From: Opisthorchis felineus
Taxonomy: Eukaryota; Platyhelminthes; Trematoda; Opisthorchiida; Opisthorchiidae
Reading direction: 5' to 3'
Assembly (NCBI GenBank): GCA_004794785.1
Contig: SJOL01008668.1
Coordinates: 6,241 to 70,240, forward strand
DNA length: 64,000 nt
Shown here: piece after piece, positions 1-10,869 of the stretch
How the letters are laid out: every line of letters begins with the position of its first letter
How positions within the stretch are numbered: the stretch's first letter is position 1
The notes under the pieces: generated by a model
What the model was told of the DNA's origin: nothing
What the model saw: only the letters and a program-made list of their open reading frames with translations
The model's database searches: none
Made by a program: the position numbers and the translations under genes

Positions 1-2076
1 TGGTTGCTGGTGACATGAACGCCCAGCTAGGTAGACTAAGCGCTGCTGAGGCCCGATTGGGTGGTCGTCTTGTATTGGACACGAGACGCACGGACAACGG
101 GGATCGCTTACTTCAAATGTGTGCCGATCACAGACTGTTTCTTTGCAGTACGAATTTCCGGAACAGCGGAAATCGCCTGACAACGTAGTGCCCACCAACA
201 AACCAACTCCGAATTCAAATAGACCACATCGCCGTCAGTTATCGGTGGCGCGGGTCAATCACCGCCTGCTGCTCCTTCTGGAACACCAGCGTAGACTCCG
301 ACCATGCACTTGTACGCTGCTGCTTTTCATTGCGCTTTTCAGGTCTACGCAAAACGCGCACACCTCGCTTAGCCATTGAGAAGCTAGTGGACCCAGAAGT
401 CAAACGGAACTATCAGAACCAGCTGCTCCAACGCCTGCCGGACGGCACGATGTCGGATATAAACGGCCACTGGGAAAAGATATCCAAAGTGCTACTCAAA
501 GCCGGAACGTCTGTTTGCAGTACAAGCCAGCCAACCTCATCCAAACATTGGATCTCTGATAGGACCGTGTCTTTGCTGGAGACCCGGGGACAGGTTCCTC
601 CTGGCCGCAATCACAACTCCAACCGACTCATCCTCCGACGCCAGGTGAAACTGAATATCCGTGCGGACCGAGAAGCTTGGTGGACCCAAAAGGCCGAAGA
701 AATGGAATATGCAAAGAATGCTGGAAACGTCCGCAAGCTGTTCCACTTGATTTGTTTGACTGGTCATCGGAAAACTCTTGTCAGCGGAATGATCAGGGAC
801 CAAAATGGCTCCCTCATATGCATTAAAGCAGAACGTTTGAACCGCTGGGCACTTTACTTCGAACAGCAATTCAGCTGACCACCTGCTACCTCCAATCCAG
901 AATCCTGGCCTTCAACAGAAAGGTGGACCGTGAATATGGAGCCGCCTTCAGTCTCAGAAGAGTCCCAGTGTATTTCTCTACTCAGGCGTCATCGTGCTGC
1001 TGGTCCTGACGACCTTCCACCTGCTTCTTCCAAGGATGATGGTGGGCTACTCAGCCAGTACCTGTCTAGCCTATTGGGGTCTATCTAGGATAAAAAGACC
1101 GTCCCAGACAACTGGGGTGAATCGACAATAGTACCCATTTTCAAAAAGGGTACTCGCAGTGAATGTAGTAACCACAGAGGTGTTAGACTTCTGTTGTGAC
1201 AAGGCCTCCGGCGTCACTGATTCTTCATCGTCTCACGGTGGCACGCGAAACTTTAACTCGTGAAAATCAAGCGGGATTTCGACCAGGTAGAGGCTGCGTT
1301 AACCACATCTTCACACTCCGTCAGGTGTTGGAGCAACGGCATATGTACAGACCACCCACAATCTTGCTGTTCCTTGACTTCAAGGGTGCGTTCGATTCTG
1401 TCGATCGGTAAGTGCTGTTATCTGCACTTGCTCAACAGGGTATGCCCAGAAGTTTGTGAACATAATCCGACCCGTATATTCACCTACTTCTGGGCGGGTG
1501 AGAGTGTACGGTGTGCTCTCCAAAAGCTTCCCTACAAAAAGTGGTGTCCGACAGGGATGTCCACTCTCTCTGTTCTTGTTCAACTTCATCATTGATGAAA
1601 TAATGAGGCGAACGCCCTAAGGTCTTCAAAACTCCGGTGTTCAGATTGTTGCTGGTGAGAGCCTTGTCGATCTGGAGTACGCAGATGACATCGCCCTCAT
1701 CTTGGAAGACCAAAACGAATCGCAAGCCCTGTTGAATAGACTGACCATCGTCATACCATCTTTTGGCATGCGCCTTGCGCCCCACACCTTCAAAGTGCAA
1801 AGCCATGCTTCAGAAGGTGCGGTCTCCGAACATATCCCTTACAATTCAAGGAGAATCACCGGAGATTGTGGAAAACTTTACATACCTCGGTAGTTGTATT
1901 AGCTCTGATGAAGTCAACGCAAGAATCTCAAAGGCTCGAATCACGTTTGCTAATTTGCGTCACTTGTGGCGTCAAAAAGACATCACTAGATATTAAGGGT
2001 CGCGTGTACCAGGCTACAGTAAGGGCTGTGTTGTTGTATGGGTGTGAGGCATGGCTTCTGCGGACAGATGATGTGA

Positions 2077-2424
2077 TTCTATCTCATTCAGCTGTAGCAC
2101 CCTTTTGGTGCCTAACTGCCATGCCATCCGAAGGGAGCACGAGGGCTGAGATACTGCCAGGTTGCCCAAGCCTAGACAGGGGAAGTCGAGAGCCAGAGGT
2201 CGGGTTCGGATCACGGACCTTCCGCTCAGTAAATTTGCGCTCTTACCACTGAGCCATCTCGCTGCTATTCTGTACACTTGTGGTTTCCGCAAGACAGATG
2301 TAAAAATGGTTTTTAAGGGAGACTACAACCTGGAGCAGACCTCGACTAAAACACCCATAAATGCGCATATGAGTCCAATCAACAACAAAAGTGAGAATGT
2401 CAGAATATATCCGTCGTCGGGAAA
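2077..2424 (-). repeat. About 350-bp insertion in LINE copy A, flanked by 23-24 bp target-site duplication
   Basis: The LINE reading is interrupted here and resumes after a near-copy of the flanking sequence: 2054-2076 and 2425-2448 share GCTTCTG followed by CAGATGATGTGA, with a few differences between. The inserted block holds a minus-strand tRNA-derived SINE (2085-2265) plus about 160 bp of unrecognised sequence on what would be the SINE's 5' side. Either the SINE carried extra 5' sequence or two events occurred at one site. Confidence 0.55.
2085..2265 (-). repeat. tRNA-derived SINE, family 1, minus-strand copy
   Basis: On the minus strand a tRNA-like head (GATGGCTCAGTGGTAAGAGC, an A box) is followed by a decayed B box. 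The family body follows, containing CTCTCGACTTCCCCTGTCTAGG and ending CGAAAGGGTGCTACAGC in the family. It aligns by eye with the copies near 13.9, 18.2, 20.6, 41.6, 44.8 and 45.9 kb. This copy was inserted into LINE copy A, so it is younger than that LINE. Confidence 0.78.
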
Positions 2425-3104
2425 GCTTCTGTGATCCAGATGATGTGAGCCGACTTCAGGTTTTCGACCACCGATGCCTCAGAAGCGTGGCTGATTTTGG
2501 ATGGCGTCAGCGTGTTAGTAACGAGGTGATTAGAAAATGGGTATTTGATTGTACGGCAGGTACTTCAATTGTGGAAAACATCCAGCACCACCGACTGCGA
2601 CGGCTCGGTCATATGCTACGCATGCCGAAACACTGTGTACTGAGGCGAGTGTTGTTCTCCGTGCCTCCTTCAGAATGGCGCAAACCGCGAGGTGGACAAC
2701 GCATGACTTGGCAGAAGGGCGTGAAAGAGATCACGAAGAGTTTGGGTGTTGTTGGTGTTGTACGCCTTCCAGGATGGGGCCCCCGTGACCCCGCCTGTGC
2801 TTGGCTGGAGACGTTGCAAGAAATGGCGGCTAATCGATGTCAGTGGCGTTCGTGCTGTCAGTTTCTTTCCAGATTGTCTGATTGAGCGCTTGGAGGTGTA
2901 GGCACCTCAGAATGCTTGACATAGACCAGCACTAGGTCCCCACCCTCACCCACTTTTTCTCTCTCCTGTTCACTCTAGGGCTTTAACTATAATTAGACGA
3001 ACCTTATGGTTGTACGGCAGTGAAGCATCAGTGTCAACACTCATGTTGCTATCTTTGATACTGATGCTGGTGATGCTAGAACAACGCCATACGTATATAT
3101 AACC

Positions 3105-3616
3105 CAGAATGTTAGTATTTCTGGATTTCCCAGATGAACGGTCTGTTCTCCTCCACAAGCTAGCTCAACAAGGAATGCCCCGGAAGTTCATAAATATAAT
3201 AAATTCTTTGTATTCTCATATTTTCGGGCGTGTGGGAGAGCTCCCGTACACAAAGCGATGTCCGACAAGGGTGTCCACTCTCTCCATTCGTATATAATTT
3301 GGTGGTCGGTGATATAATAAGGCGAGCGCTGGAAGTTCTTCAAAACTCTAGTGTTCAAACAGTCACTGACTAAAACCCTCTAGCTATAGATGCCAATCGA
3401 TGTCAGTGTCATTGTGGTTGTCAGTTTCTCTCCAGATTGCCTGGATGAGTGTCTGGAAGTGTGGGTACCTCGGAATGATTGTGATAGGCTAGCCCTAAAT
3501 CCCTTCCCCGTCCATTTTTACCCTTCCTTCGCAATAAGGCTGTCAAATAAATCATGGTTGTATGGTAGCGAAGCATCAATGCTGAACACTGATGTTATGC
3601 TGTCGATGATGATGAT
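3105..3616 (+). mobile_element. RTE-like LINE fragment, copy B, internally deleted
   Basis: The first part (3109-3297) reads FLDFPDERSVLLHKLAQQG and then the PYTKRCPTRVSTLS segment, the same RT region as copy A. It then jumps, near 3370-3390, to the element's 3' end ([13 protein letters not shown], then [13 protein letters not shown] in one frame) and finishes in GATGATGATGAT at about 3605-3616. The YADD region and C-terminal tract are missing. Dead copy, same orientation as copy A. Confidence 0.72.
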
Positions 3617-3624
3617 TTCCAGAT

Positions 3625-3960
3625 CTGGAGTAGGCGGATGACATCGTTATCGTCTTCAAAGACGAAGAGAAGGCGCAGTTCTTTTTGGATAAACTGACCA
3701 AAGTTATCTCGTCCCTTGGAGTGCGCTTTGCACACCCCCAAGTGTAGAGTCATGGTTATGCCCATGAAGTCACGCCAATTACAATCCAAGAAGCACCGTC
3801 TTATGTATCTTGGACGTTGCAATAGTTTCGATGGTAGCGTGGCAGATTATGGAAGTACACGAATCTCCAAGGCTGGGGACGAGTTTCCTAATTTGGTACA
3901 CCTACGGCGGTGAAGACGCATATCCCTAAATCTCAGGGGCCAGTTTTCCAGTTCCTGGGA
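3625..3960 (+). mobile_element. RTE-like LINE fragment, copy C (RT catalytic region onward)
   Basis: Starts exactly where copy B lost sequence: [21 protein letters not shown], then SLGVRFA near 3715, then ISKA and the following tract near 3862. A stop replaces the Y of YADD. It may be the displaced middle of copy B or a separate insertion. Ends in the C-terminal tract near 3960 without a tail. Confidence 0.62.
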
Positions 3961-5000
3961 CTCTTCAGCCTTCGAGGTATTTTCTGCACCAACCCCGCCG
4001 CTCTTCAGACAGTGGTTAACCACTCGTGTACATGAACTGCATTTCAGAATCACGTTAGCACAAAATGACATCGTGAAGCTACTGCTCAACGAGTCCCATG
4101 GCGAACCAGTGAAACTGTTTAGTTAAGCTTATTGCAATTACGTGTACATGCGTGGATGTGGACACCAACTCGCGCAGAGCACAGAACACAATTTGCTAGG
4201 GATAACAATGGTCGTAAATCAGAGCTAGTTCCTAAGCAGCAGAATAAAACAGAGCAGAAAGAGCTCTGTTAAGTGGATTTTTGAGACGGAGGTTTCTGTA
4301 AATTTATACCACAGCCATCAAACGCTGGATAAAGAAATTAGAAGAATGGACCTGTGGACGAGCGACAAGGAGTGAAAATTGAAGGGGTAGTGGGGTTTGA
4401 GAAAGTCTGTAAGTCTGTATAGCCATCCACGAGGGCGATGGTATTTAGGTGAGAATAGATACAGATGGGATGGCCTATCGGGATATGATAAGTAATAAAG
4501 CGCTGGGACTGTTTTCCTGGCCTTCTCTGAGCATTTTCGAGTGACTTTTTATCAGGCTTAAGTCAGGGAAGTCAGAGAACGTCTCGTTGCTCTAGGAAGG
4601 AAGGAACAAACAAAATGTGGGTAACTTTAGCATCGCGTTTACCAATGGAGGGGAAGATGTGCCATATCCACACCGTTTTTGCTATTTTTTGGAATAGTGG
4701 AGACATCAGGGGGGGAGCGAGAATTGAAAGTAACCAGGTTCCGTTACTCCTATGCTGCTCTTCAGTTTGGATAGTGTAGAATCCAGGTGAAAGGTGGTAT
4801 AAAGCTCGAATCAGTATTTTTGAGGAGAGCTATGTGATTAGCTTGTCGGGCTTCCGAGGGGAACGACTATTATGAGATCATTGTCGTTTTTTCGGTTGAT
4901 GAGGTTCTACGATTCACCCCAAGGTACGAGATCATCTGAGAAGCTTTTTATTTATTTCTATCATAATATGCAAAGAAGGAAGGTATTGTTGCTGATTATG
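3961..5000. other. Intergenic, no gene recognised
   Basis: No open frame with recognisable content, no RNA gene and no copy of the repeats seen elsewhere in the window. It lies upstream of the first E3-ligase exon, so the promoter may be here, but I see no clear promoter element. Confidence 0.3.
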
Positions 5001-5012
5001 TTTTTTTTTCAG
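5001..5012 (+). promoter_or_regulatory. Strong 3' splice acceptor before E3 ligase exon 1 (cis or spliced-leader)
   Basis: A run of nine T's then CAG ends at 5012. Translation in the transmembrane frame hits a TAG at 5054-5056, so the exon carries about 50 nt of 5' UTR before the ATG at 5063. This fits either a spliced 5' UTR or a trans-splice acceptor (flatworms use spliced leaders). The sequence cannot tell them apart. Confidence 0.5.
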
Positions 5013-5062
5013 CCGGTCGAAATTCCGCCTTCTCGGTTGTCGGACTTATGCTGTAGGGAAGA

Positions 5063-5245
5063 ATGAATTCCTCGGTCAACGTCGATAGTACTTCACACCC
5101 CCCATCCGACCCGAAAAATGTCACTACCGTAGTGGTTTATGTTTTACTAACCTTCTTCACTCTGTTTATTCTAACGGGAGTGTTCGGCCTGCTTGGCTTC
5201 ATTGGCCGTCGTTTGCATAGAGCTCACATGAAGCGTCGTTGTTCG
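5063..5245 (+). CDS. goliath-like: Goliath-like RING-H2 E3 ubiquitin ligase, exon 1 (ectodomain stub + transmembrane)
   Basis: First recognised coding exon of a membrane E3 ligase. It encodes 61 residues: a short N-terminus with two N-glycosylation sequons (N2-S-S and N19-V-T), one hydrophobic span at about residues 22-48, then a basic stop-transfer run (RRLHRAHMKRR). The exon ends in phase 0 at a canonical donor, GTAAGT at 5246. The next exon opens in phase 0 with the conserved linker that follows the TM in RNF130/RNF150. The ATG has A at -3 and lies just after an in-frame stop, which supports this start. Goliath-family proteins normally carry a PA domain before the TM; none is visible in frame here. 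An acceptor after 5056 could still attach upstream exons (AG at 5055-5056 exists but has a poor pyrimidine tract). Confidence 0.72.
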
Positions 5246-7429
5246 GTAAGTGTGTGTTGCATACGGTAGATTGGTTTTGCCCGACGAATTTCCATTTACA
5301 ACGTCGATGTTTACTATTGTGGCTCGGTATCAGAACTAGTGCCCCCTCCCCTCAGACTGGCTACGCCTAATGAAATCTAACTACAAACCACCACCAGTAG
5401 TTGCACGAACACGCAGATTCCCATTTATTCTTGAACCACTTATTGTTGTCGTCATGCTGTCAATGATGCTGAGGAGGATGTTGTTGTCAACTATAACAAC
5501 TAAGATAGTAAATTGTGGGTTTCCCAAGGAAAAGCCTAGAACGTCACGTTGCTCAAGGCTGCGTGGAAGTTTATGACGGATTTCTACTGTGAAAATACTT
5601 AGCATCCCTGAACACTGTTTTATCTTTGCTGGTAGCCTAATTAACGAGTATGCACCTTTATATAGGAATAGGTTTCTGGTTTATAAAAGGATCGATTAAT
5701 GTTGTTGCTCCGCCCCCTAAAATCCACTAAGTTCGAATTCTAACTAAATTGGTGGACTGTAGTGGTTAAGACCCCACGAACATTTACCACAGCAAGCTTT
5801 GTTTCGCATTCCAAAACTCTGTTGGCTTAAGTTTCTTACATGTGAACTGCAGAACGTTTCCTGAATGATGTTGATAGGTGGTGCGCGGATTTATTTTAAC
5901 TGACGTTTACGTTTCACTTCTAACAAACTCTATCATATTTTTGGGTGCCTTGCACCTTGAGGGTGGCAAAGATTATAGATGACCAGCAGGTCAGGTTCAT
6001 TGGAAATAGACCAGACGAGCGCTCTCTTAAGTGACTGGTGGAGCGGGTGGATGACTTGGGAAGGTATTGTTTTGGTGAAGTTGAAGCTAGCATCAAAACG
6101 TTTGCTCGCTACGAAGTTAACTAGGGCATTCTTTGACATTCCACCCAGAGATTTGTTTTAGCGATCTGACAGTATGACAGTATTCTGTCCCAAGGGCTCC
6201 ATGGAAGGTGACAAGGGGATGATAATTCTATTGATAGTAGAATTCCTTGAGAAAGGTCGCCCACGGCAACCGAAACGTCGGATTACAACAACCTATTCCA
6301 CTACGCTGTTTTGACTTAATAATTAAAAAACTTCCATGGGATCTGCAAGCATTGACAAACCTGTTGATAGGAGCGGAAGATGTTCTGCATCTCGTGGCTT
6401 TACGCTGAGCTGTACTAATAACCGCTTATGTGCGCGAGGCCGGCTAAGAGTCACACTTTTTTATTTGAATGGTGGGCTATTCCTAGCTGGGGCCGGAATG
6501 GCGGAGTTTATTATCTAATACGGTGATGTGAAGGACCCCTTCCCGATCATCCTTACTGAGGCAGAACCAGTTACCTCGATCTAAAACAACTATTTTATTC
6601 ATGCTGGGCTTATAAACTTCTGCACTTTCAGGCACGATAATTCTTCAATTTATATTACCACTCTGCGGAACGCAAAATGGTAGTATTTTGATAGTACTCA
6701 TGGTAACGCTGACCATATAAGTAAACTTGTGTGCCTAAGCTCCAATGCCATTGTGCGCACGTGGACGGGTCGCCATAATGCTAAAGGTCTACATGTTTGT
6801 AGGCACGTGTGCGCATGTTACTTCCTGCGGGACTCCATAAGCCAGTCTTATCAAACGTTGCGACAGTATTGCTATTCCGATATGGTATTATTTATTGTGT
6901 AGGCGTGCACTTAGAAGTCTACTGACCCAATTGGTCATGCTGTGGCGAAGTTATAAGGAAATAAAAAAGAAGGGAAATATCGCCGAAGAAATTGGAAGAA
7001 GTCTGCAATTTGACCATGAGCAGTAGTGGTGGATCCCCAAGCTAGCCTGTAGTCCTGTTTAATATGGGGCGGTGGCCTTTCAAAAACAGTACTTCTCTTT
7101 CTTTTATCGTGACAGTGTTATTGGTGAATAGTTGTGGGGGATTTTGGGATTTGTAGTTGTTAGGACAGGAGGAGAACTGTTCAAATAGAGTGGTATGAAT
7201 GCAAACGTTATTGTTGTTTAATAACACTGATTTTGATCTGTACCATATATGTACCAAGTATGTGTTAATTCCTGTTGCCACAAAAAAGGAAACCAAAGAA
7301 AGCGTCGCAAGGCATGTCTGGCGAAGTGGAAAATTTGACAGTGGCGCGTTGAAGACGGGAACTTCAATGCAGGGGTGCCAGTGATTGCTTGAATGATGCA
7401 TATTTGTCAGTGTCACTAACCGCTACTTA
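5246..7429. other. Intron 1 of the E3 ligase, unrecognised part
   Basis: No coding sequence recognised. The only structured item is a hairpin followed by GAAACGTC at 6245-6281 (separate entry). The stretch 7150-7190 resembles the end of the second SINE-like family (compare 19740-19779) but is too degraded to call. Confidence 0.35.
6245..6281 (+). other. Hairpin plus GAAACGTC motif, possible degenerate hammerhead-type element end
   Basis: GGTCGCC (6255-6261) and GGCAACC (6265-6271) form a stem with one mismatch and a 3-nt loop, directly followed by GAAACGTC (6272-6279). The upstream side reads TTGAGAA where a hammerhead needs CTGANGA. This is the layout of the PLE 3' motifs elsewhere in the window, with two core bases changed. 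It could be a decayed PLE end. No PLE coding sequence was found beside it. Confidence 0.3.
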
Positions 7430-8400
7430 GTTGAATCCCCGGAGATCCCTTCCAGAGAGGCGGCAGCGATCAGCTGGACTGAGTTTACTACTCAAAGCTT
7501 CCATACATCTTGTTGACGGAACACACTACTCATAAGGTTGCACACTTCGTTTCGGGGTCCTAACCTGCGTAACCTGTGAAGCGTGACTACCTCGTCTATC
7601 GGTGGATAGTCCCTTCTATCTAAAATCATCTGGCCTATGTCGGCATTGCTAATCGGGTGTTCTCACCAGACTTGGCCATTGTTTCGGAACACCGGTGGTC
7701 AAACGCCGAAGTCCTTCGTACATCTTTTGCGCTTAGAAGTCAGGTTCCCGACCCACAAAGCTCCATGAATTACATTGCCGCGGTGCACGCCCTGTCCTTA
7801 GCGGACAAATAAGGTCACACCGGCGCCATAGGTGTTGCAGGTTGGCAAAAGCTGCTCTGACGTTTCCGATTCAGGTAGTGGTTTTGTCTCCAAGCCGTCC
7901 ACCGGAACCCACACATCTGTCCAGGTGAATAGATTTATCCACGTCTATTGGTTCGTTTGCAAGAAGGTTTGGTTTTGATGCCACCGTCTCTTAGCACCAC
8001 TTTACATTTTACAGATGCGAGACGAAAAACAAACCTTGCGATAGAGTTATCTAGATTATTTAATGGAGCTGGCATCTTTAAAGGACCCGAAGGAAGAGGG
8101 CAACGTCGTCGGCCTACTCAATGTTTGTGAGCAAACGTCTCTGGAGCATTTCACCCCCCTCCTAGGTTCCAGTGGTAGGTAGAGGAGTTCTAAGCAGCAT
8201 GTCGATAACAAAGTTGAAGAGGAACAGTGAGAAGGAGCAGCTTTGTCTTACACTCCTGGATGTCGTGAACTCAGGCGAAAGGTATAGTATGCCCGTACGC
8301 ATACGTAAAAGATAGGCATTTAGGAGGGACATCCTTGATCTTCAGAAACTGCCATAGTTTCTGACGATTGACAGCGTCAAACATCTTAATGGAAGGTTAC
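7430..8400 (-). mobile_element. RTE-like LINE fragment, minus strand, heavily decayed
   Basis: Read on the minus strand from 8400 down, RT-like text appears (KMFDAVNRQKLWQFL, then DVPPKCLSF). It is followed lower down by the C-terminal tract of the same family (compare 47560-47990: the stretch giving a LRHLWR-like reading and the LRRLHWLGRVLRMP region). Many stops and frameshifts. It lies in intron 1 of the E3 gene, antisense to it. Confidence 0.55.
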
Positions 8401-8689
8401 CGTCTTTAGTGCTTTATAGTATTGTCCCCGGAAATTGTCATATATATGATCGATAAAATTTATTCTCCCCACGAGAAGCCACCTTCCAACTAGGGCCGTC
8501 CCCTTTTTGGTCTTTATCCGGGGCCCATTCTGTATCGAATATCCAAGGATAACCAACGTTTTCTCACGTAGTTTTCTCATGGTTACAGGTAGCTACTTGA
8601 TAAATTGCTGGTTAATCATCAAGGCTACGAAGTTGTTAAGTTTCTAGAGGAATGTCACTTCTAAACTTCAGTTCATTTTTTTTCTTAAG

Positions 8690-8844
8690 CGCCGTCTCGT
8701 TGCTGTTACGAGGAAAGCGCTCAAGACTCTTGCCCTGCGTACTCTGCGCCCAACCGATGAGGAGATCGTCAGTGGTTGCGACCAGTGTGCTGTGTGCATT
8801 GAATTGTATCGGGTGTCCGACGTGGTCCGGATCTTGCCTTGCCA
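8690..8844 (+). CDS. goliath-like: Goliath-like RING-H2 E3 ubiquitin ligase, exon 2 (linker + first half of RING)
   Basis: Acceptor TTTTTTTTCTTAAG ends at 8689; donor GTGAGT starts at 8845. The exon is 155 nt, opening in phase 0 (matches exon 1) and closing with two bases of a codon (matches exon 3). It encodes RRLVAVTRKALKTLALRTL, the conserved juxtamembrane linker of Goliath proteins, then CDQCAVCIELYRVSDVVRIL and PC. In the joined protein this gives zinc ligands C94, C97 and C112, with I98 of the usual E2-contact surface. A longer reading frame that starts at 8652 is a shadow; the phase match and RING motif select this one. Minus-strand PLE debris begins about 60 bp downstream. Confidence 0.85.
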
Positions 8845-8899
8845 GTGAGTGTAATTCGCGTGTTTGATTTTATAATCCATGTGCTTGACGGTTCGTTTG

Positions 8900-9140
8900 T
8901 TCACTGGACTGGGCAACTTGATTGCAGACGTCTCATCACCAATCGAGGTGACATCATCAGTGCGTTGTTAGAGGGCCAAGTCGAGCGTAGCGGTGGATCG
9001 GTGGTTGTGCATTGAGTAGTGGTGCGTGTGTTAATATACGTGCTGGTAGTCGGGGCTGAACTTCTATCACGATTGGTTGCTCGGTCAGGTGGTTCTGTTG
9101 TTTTGTCTGTTGTGCTATGTAATGATTGGCAGGTGATCAC
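8900..9140 (-). mobile_element. Penelope-like element 3'-end fragment, minus strand
   Basis: On the minus strand this carries the 3' segment of the intact PLE at 29.25-29.38 kb. In one frame it reads MSPRLVMRRLQSSCPVQ, against MSPRLVMKRLQSNCQARR in the intact element. The reading arises because the ribozyme-like motif is conserved, not because it is coding. No RT or endonuclease remains attached. Confidence 0.6.
8924..8963 (-). ncRNA. Hammerhead-ribozyme-like motif, PLE 3' end (copy 2)
   Basis: On the minus strand: GCA, then CTGATGA (perfect hammerhead box), an extra T, stem II GTCACC/GGTGAT with loop TCGATT, then GAGAC in place of GAAAC, then GTC and TGC closing stem I with GCA. The A-to-G change in the GAAA box probably kills catalysis. 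Comparison with the other two copies supports one ancestral motif. Confidence 0.5.
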
Positions 9141-9469
9141 GTGACCTTTGAGCTTGATCTCCTACCCTCGTCCTATGGTCGGTGTTGGAATGACCTCTGC
9201 CCTTGACCTCTTTGTGTTCCACTTTGTAACCTTTATTGATGTGACTCCAAGGGATTTCCTGTTTCCTGGTTTGGTAATCCGATGTTGGTAATGGACAAAC
9301 CGGACCACGTTGAAAAGGTCAGACAGTTGTTAAATTGGCCAGACCTGCAGGCTAATCAATCATGACGCAACTTGAAGCCTCATCCTTGGAATCAACACGA
9401 TGCTTAGGTAACTGCAAGCAAGACGACATGACCAGCCGGGAATGATGGGGAATAAAAGCCGATGACACG

Positions 9470-10715
9470 AAAATGGTGTGGTTGTACGGACTACCAAAGG
9501 TACACAGAGAAGATCCATTTCGACCAATTGTTTCAACTCCGGGAACTCCATCTTTTGCACATTAACAAATAACTTATGGAGAAAATTGAAACACTCGGTT
9601 TCTGGATCCGAACAGACGATCAGCAATGCTGGCTAATTTATAATCAAACTACGGGACGCCAATATAGGTGACGAAATCATACTTTTTTGATGCCACATCA
9701 CTATTCACTTCGACCAACCGCAAACTCGCCAGAGAAACAGTGACGGAATTGCTTCGCAACAATCCGAACACGACAGGACCCATGAAACCCGAAATTTTAT
9801 ACAGATTGTTGGGCTTCTGCATGGATGATACTTTAGCTTTGATGGACAAACATATCAACAGCTGAATGGGACCCCTGGGGATCTCCAATAGCGCGATTTT
9901 TCGCTCAAGCGGTAATGCGCGCACTCATCAGCCTGAAGCGGTGGGTCCGCTGCGTGAACGGCGCTTTTGCCTTCATGAAACGAGATTCAGTGCGCAGTGT
10001 GCATGAACTGTTTAACGCTACGTTTGGGGAAATTGAATTTACACTCGAACTGGGAACTAACTACCATCATTGAACGTTTTAGCTGACAGGAAGGTGGATG
10101 GGACGCCGGAAAGAGGCATGTACGGATCGAATATTGAACTACAACAGCAACCATCTGCATTGCAGCAACCTTGGAGCTAAGGAAGAAGGGGAAAACCATC
10201 CATTCAGAATATTCGAGAACGATGGATATCCAAAGAATTTTCTCAAGAGATGCACGACTTTAGCAGCAAGAACAAGCGACCAGACGGATCGTTCTACTCT
10301 GCAGGAAGAATATATTTGAACTCAGCCAGATTACTTGGTCAAAAAGAGATTCTCGTAGCCCACAATGTATGTGCCAATTTAGCGAAAGTGATCCCTGGAC
10401 CGGAGGACAACGCTGACAAAACCAAGGGTAACAATGTGATATACCAGATCAACTACAACAAATTCTTCGTTGGACAAACTGGAAGGAAACTATGTACACG
10501 AGTACAAGAACCTAACCCACCCATCAAAAGACATGAACCTCTTTGCTTTCCACACATTAGGAACAAGGTCACATTCAATCTGGAAAACGTAAAAATCATG
10601 GTATACGGAGACAGGGTACACGGAAGGGGATTTCTGGTGGCGTGGTACTCCACGAGGGATTCAGTCAACCGACGCGTTGAACTGTGAATCGAGTTGAACC
10701 CATTTGGCATGTCGA
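9470..10715 (+). pseudogene. Penelope-like element pseudogene (RT + GIY-YIG), lineage 2
   Basis: Frameshifted and stop-riddled PLE on the + strand. Seen: GLPKVHREDPFRPIVSTPGT near 9486-9545 (the diagnostic PLE RT motif); FFDATSLFTSTNRKLARETV at about 9686-9745 (RT motif A); a GYPKNF-like segment near 10220; and the endonuclease end NNVIYQINYNKFFVGQTGRKL at about 10430-10490, closing with VAWYSTRDSVNRR near 10640-10672. The metal/YVDD region is not readable. PLEs use a GIY-YIG nuclease for target-primed reverse transcription. Protein differences from the 26.8-kb copy are large, so this is a separate lineage. It lies in intron 2 of the E3 gene, sense orientation. Confidence 0.82.
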
Positions 10716-10869
10716 GAAAACTCGTATGAAGCCTCCTGTCCTACACAGTTGTGCCCTTTCGTGGTTATCCAAGCGGGAATGTACGAAGTCTTGGGTGACG
10801 CCTGCAAGCCTTGAAACGCGACGGTTGGTATCACCATTCAGCGGTGTAGCTTACAGGTTGTCTGAATAA

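Larger units (their letters stand above)
1..3076 (+). mobile_element. RTE-like non-LTR retrotransposon, copy A (APE endonuclease + RT), decayed
   Basis: Copy-and-paste LINE encoding an APE-type endonuclease and reverse transcriptase; the 5' end lies outside the window. Seen directly: endonuclease motif GDMNAQLG at 9-32; RT pieces FRPGRG near 1277, LFLDFKGAFDSVDR at about 1370-1411, SGVRQGCPLS near 1545 and LEYADDIAL at about 1672-1698; then the C-terminal tract with YGCEAW near 2038, LQVFDHRCLRS near 2455, RRLGHMLRMPK near 2600 and LPGWGPRDPA near 2768. Several frameshifts and stops break it, so it is a pseudogene. An insertion at 2077-2424 splits the C-terminal tract. The 3' tail (about 2985-3076) carries the family's conserved end before a GATG-rich run. 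APE endonuclease plus a short-repeat tail is typical of the RTE clade; the clade call is inference. Confidence 0.82.
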
